Shown here: piece by piece, positions 63,456 to 64,000 of the stretch
How positions within the stretch are numbered: position 1 is the stretch's first letter
Layout: each line of letters begins with the position of its first letter
Assembly: GCA_013368315.1 (NCBI GenBank)
Contig: JAACJM010000270.1
Location: 44,121-108,120, forward strand
Length of the DNA: 64,000 nucleotides
Direction of reading: 5' to 3'
From: Tetrapyrgos nigripes
Taxonomy: Eukaryota; Basidiomycota; Agaricomycetes; Agaricales; Campanellaceae
Notes under the pieces: model-generated
Seen by the model: the letters and a program-made list of their open reading frames with translations, nothing else
Told to the model about the DNA's origin: nothing
Databases searched by the model: none
Position numbers and translations under genes: made by a program

Positions 63456-64000
63456 CTAATGAGCAGGATGACCAAAAAGAAGGGCATGCAGGACTACGGG
63501 GTTCTTACGAATGTATATTTCAAAAGTCTGTGAACTCCACCTCCCCGTGGCCTGGATCAGATGTGGAGAAACACCACTCTGAGCCATTGATGTGGCACCC
63601 CCTGCGCGCATTGAATGTCCCGAGATGTTGGTGTTAGGGAAAAACATCTTTAATCTCTTGATAAACCAATCACAAGTGGGGATTTTGCCGTTAGAACAAA
63701 TCCAGAGCTCGGGCGCAGTGGAAAAAGATGGTCTCGAGAGTCGAGGTATGAGAGGAAATGGGGAGTAGGGTTTGAACGACGGGTGGTGGTTTGTATGATG
63801 ACGAGGTTGCCCTCAAAGAAAGGATCTGCTTTATGGCCGGGAAGGAATAGGGAGTACTGATCCAGATCGCTGGTGTCAACGGAATGGCGCATCATAGTTT
63901 TTCGACGGTTGATCAAACGTTTGTTTGTAGGGTCTGTCATCTCCCCTAATCGAAGGAGTCCGTGAAAACCTGTTAGCACCATCGCTTTGAATAGGAAGTC
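63456..64000 (-). pseudogene. Tyrosine recombinase (DIRS/Crypton-like), frameshifted, N-terminus outside window
   Basis: Enters from the right edge on the minus strand. The first segment (63982-63650) has VLTGFHGLLRLGEMT, with the catalytic Arg in the GLLRLGE context, then LPGHKADPFFEGNLVII and LSYLDSRDHLFPLRP. A one-base shift near 63705 moves to the second frame, with GKIPTCDWFIKRLKMFF, ISGHSMRAGGATSMAQSGVS (H-x-x-R box) and ATGRWSSQTFEIYIRKN (W and the catalytic Tyr), stopping near 63456. These are the conserved boxes of tyrosine recombinases that I recognise from DIRS-type and Crypton-like elements of mushroom fungi; no DUF3435 features are seen. It would integrate circular DNA. Confidence 0.75.

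Noticed and set aside
63456..64000. Starship captain tyrosine recombinase
   Set aside because: The visible boxes (GHSMRAGGATS, GRWSS..FEIYIRKNP) fit DIRS/Crypton-like enzymes of mushroom fungi, not DUF3435 captains, which are known from filamentous ascomycetes.
1..64000. CRISPR arrays, rRNA, tRNA, bacterial operons
   Set aside because: No regularly spaced repeat-spacer units, no rRNA or tRNA signature recognised, and gene structure is eukaryotic with short introns. The initiator-tRNA-like 12-mers at 33223 and 56954 are primer sites, not tRNA genes.

Overview
The window looks like a transposon-rich accessory region of a mushroom-forming basidiomycete (Agaricomycetes). Four things suggest this: genes cut by many introns of about 50-60 nt, a seven-helix-like membrane protein and a 'hypothetical' family that I recognise from Agaricomycete genomes, Helitron, tyrosine-recombinase and copia/gypsy families typical of these fungi, and no bacterial signals. 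I saw no rRNA, tRNA or CRISPR. The species assignment is inference; no search was run.

Left part (1-25.5 kb). A Helitron Rep-helicase gene (3-6727) enters from the left edge and carries three frameshifts. A short repeat and a truncated PIF/Harbinger element follow. A ~490 bp repeat occurs at 7.6 kb and again inverted at 23.7 kb. Between the two copies lie an F-box/LRR-like remnant, a 22-bp minisatellite, a tandem 255-bp duplication, two multi-exon Agaricomycete genes of unknown function (14.1-15.1 and 15.7-19.05 kb), and a degenerate Sec63-like fragment (19.85-21.2 kb).

Middle part (25.5-41.3 kb). A nearly intact Ty1/copia element lies on the minus strand (25562-33633; 399-bp LTRs about 99% identical; target duplication GCCTC). 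It is followed by a hAT transposon (33977-38809; target duplication GCCATGCC) that has a 544-bp hAT-type MITE in one of its introns. The hAT interrupts a second Sec63-like copy (38.8-40.2 kb). A 518-bp MITE follows (40820-41337; target duplication TCTACCAT).

Right part (41.7-64 kb). A second copia element (41678-57530; target duplication GCCAG) has been opened by three later insertions: a gypsy element (42698-49112; ACAAG), a pogo-like DNA transposon (53907-56423; TA) and a foldback MITE (57182-57460; TAA) inside its 5' LTR. Taking all three out leaves an ordinary copia element with two 283-bp LTRs. Beyond it lie an intact eight-exon membrane-protein gene (58898-60299, minus), a third Sec63-like copy (60992-62770) and a frameshifted tyrosine recombinase running off the right edge.

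The genes do not form a pathway. The window is a stratified record of insertions, and target duplications and nesting give their relative order. Many reading frames are stopped by TGA where Arg (CGA) is expected, which fits decay at methylated CpG. I found no clearly new molecular system. The observations most worth following are the repeated Sec63-like fragments, the half-tRNA-type primer sites shared by both copia elements, the protease-like tail on the Helitron helicase, and the recoding-like junctions of the youngest copia element.
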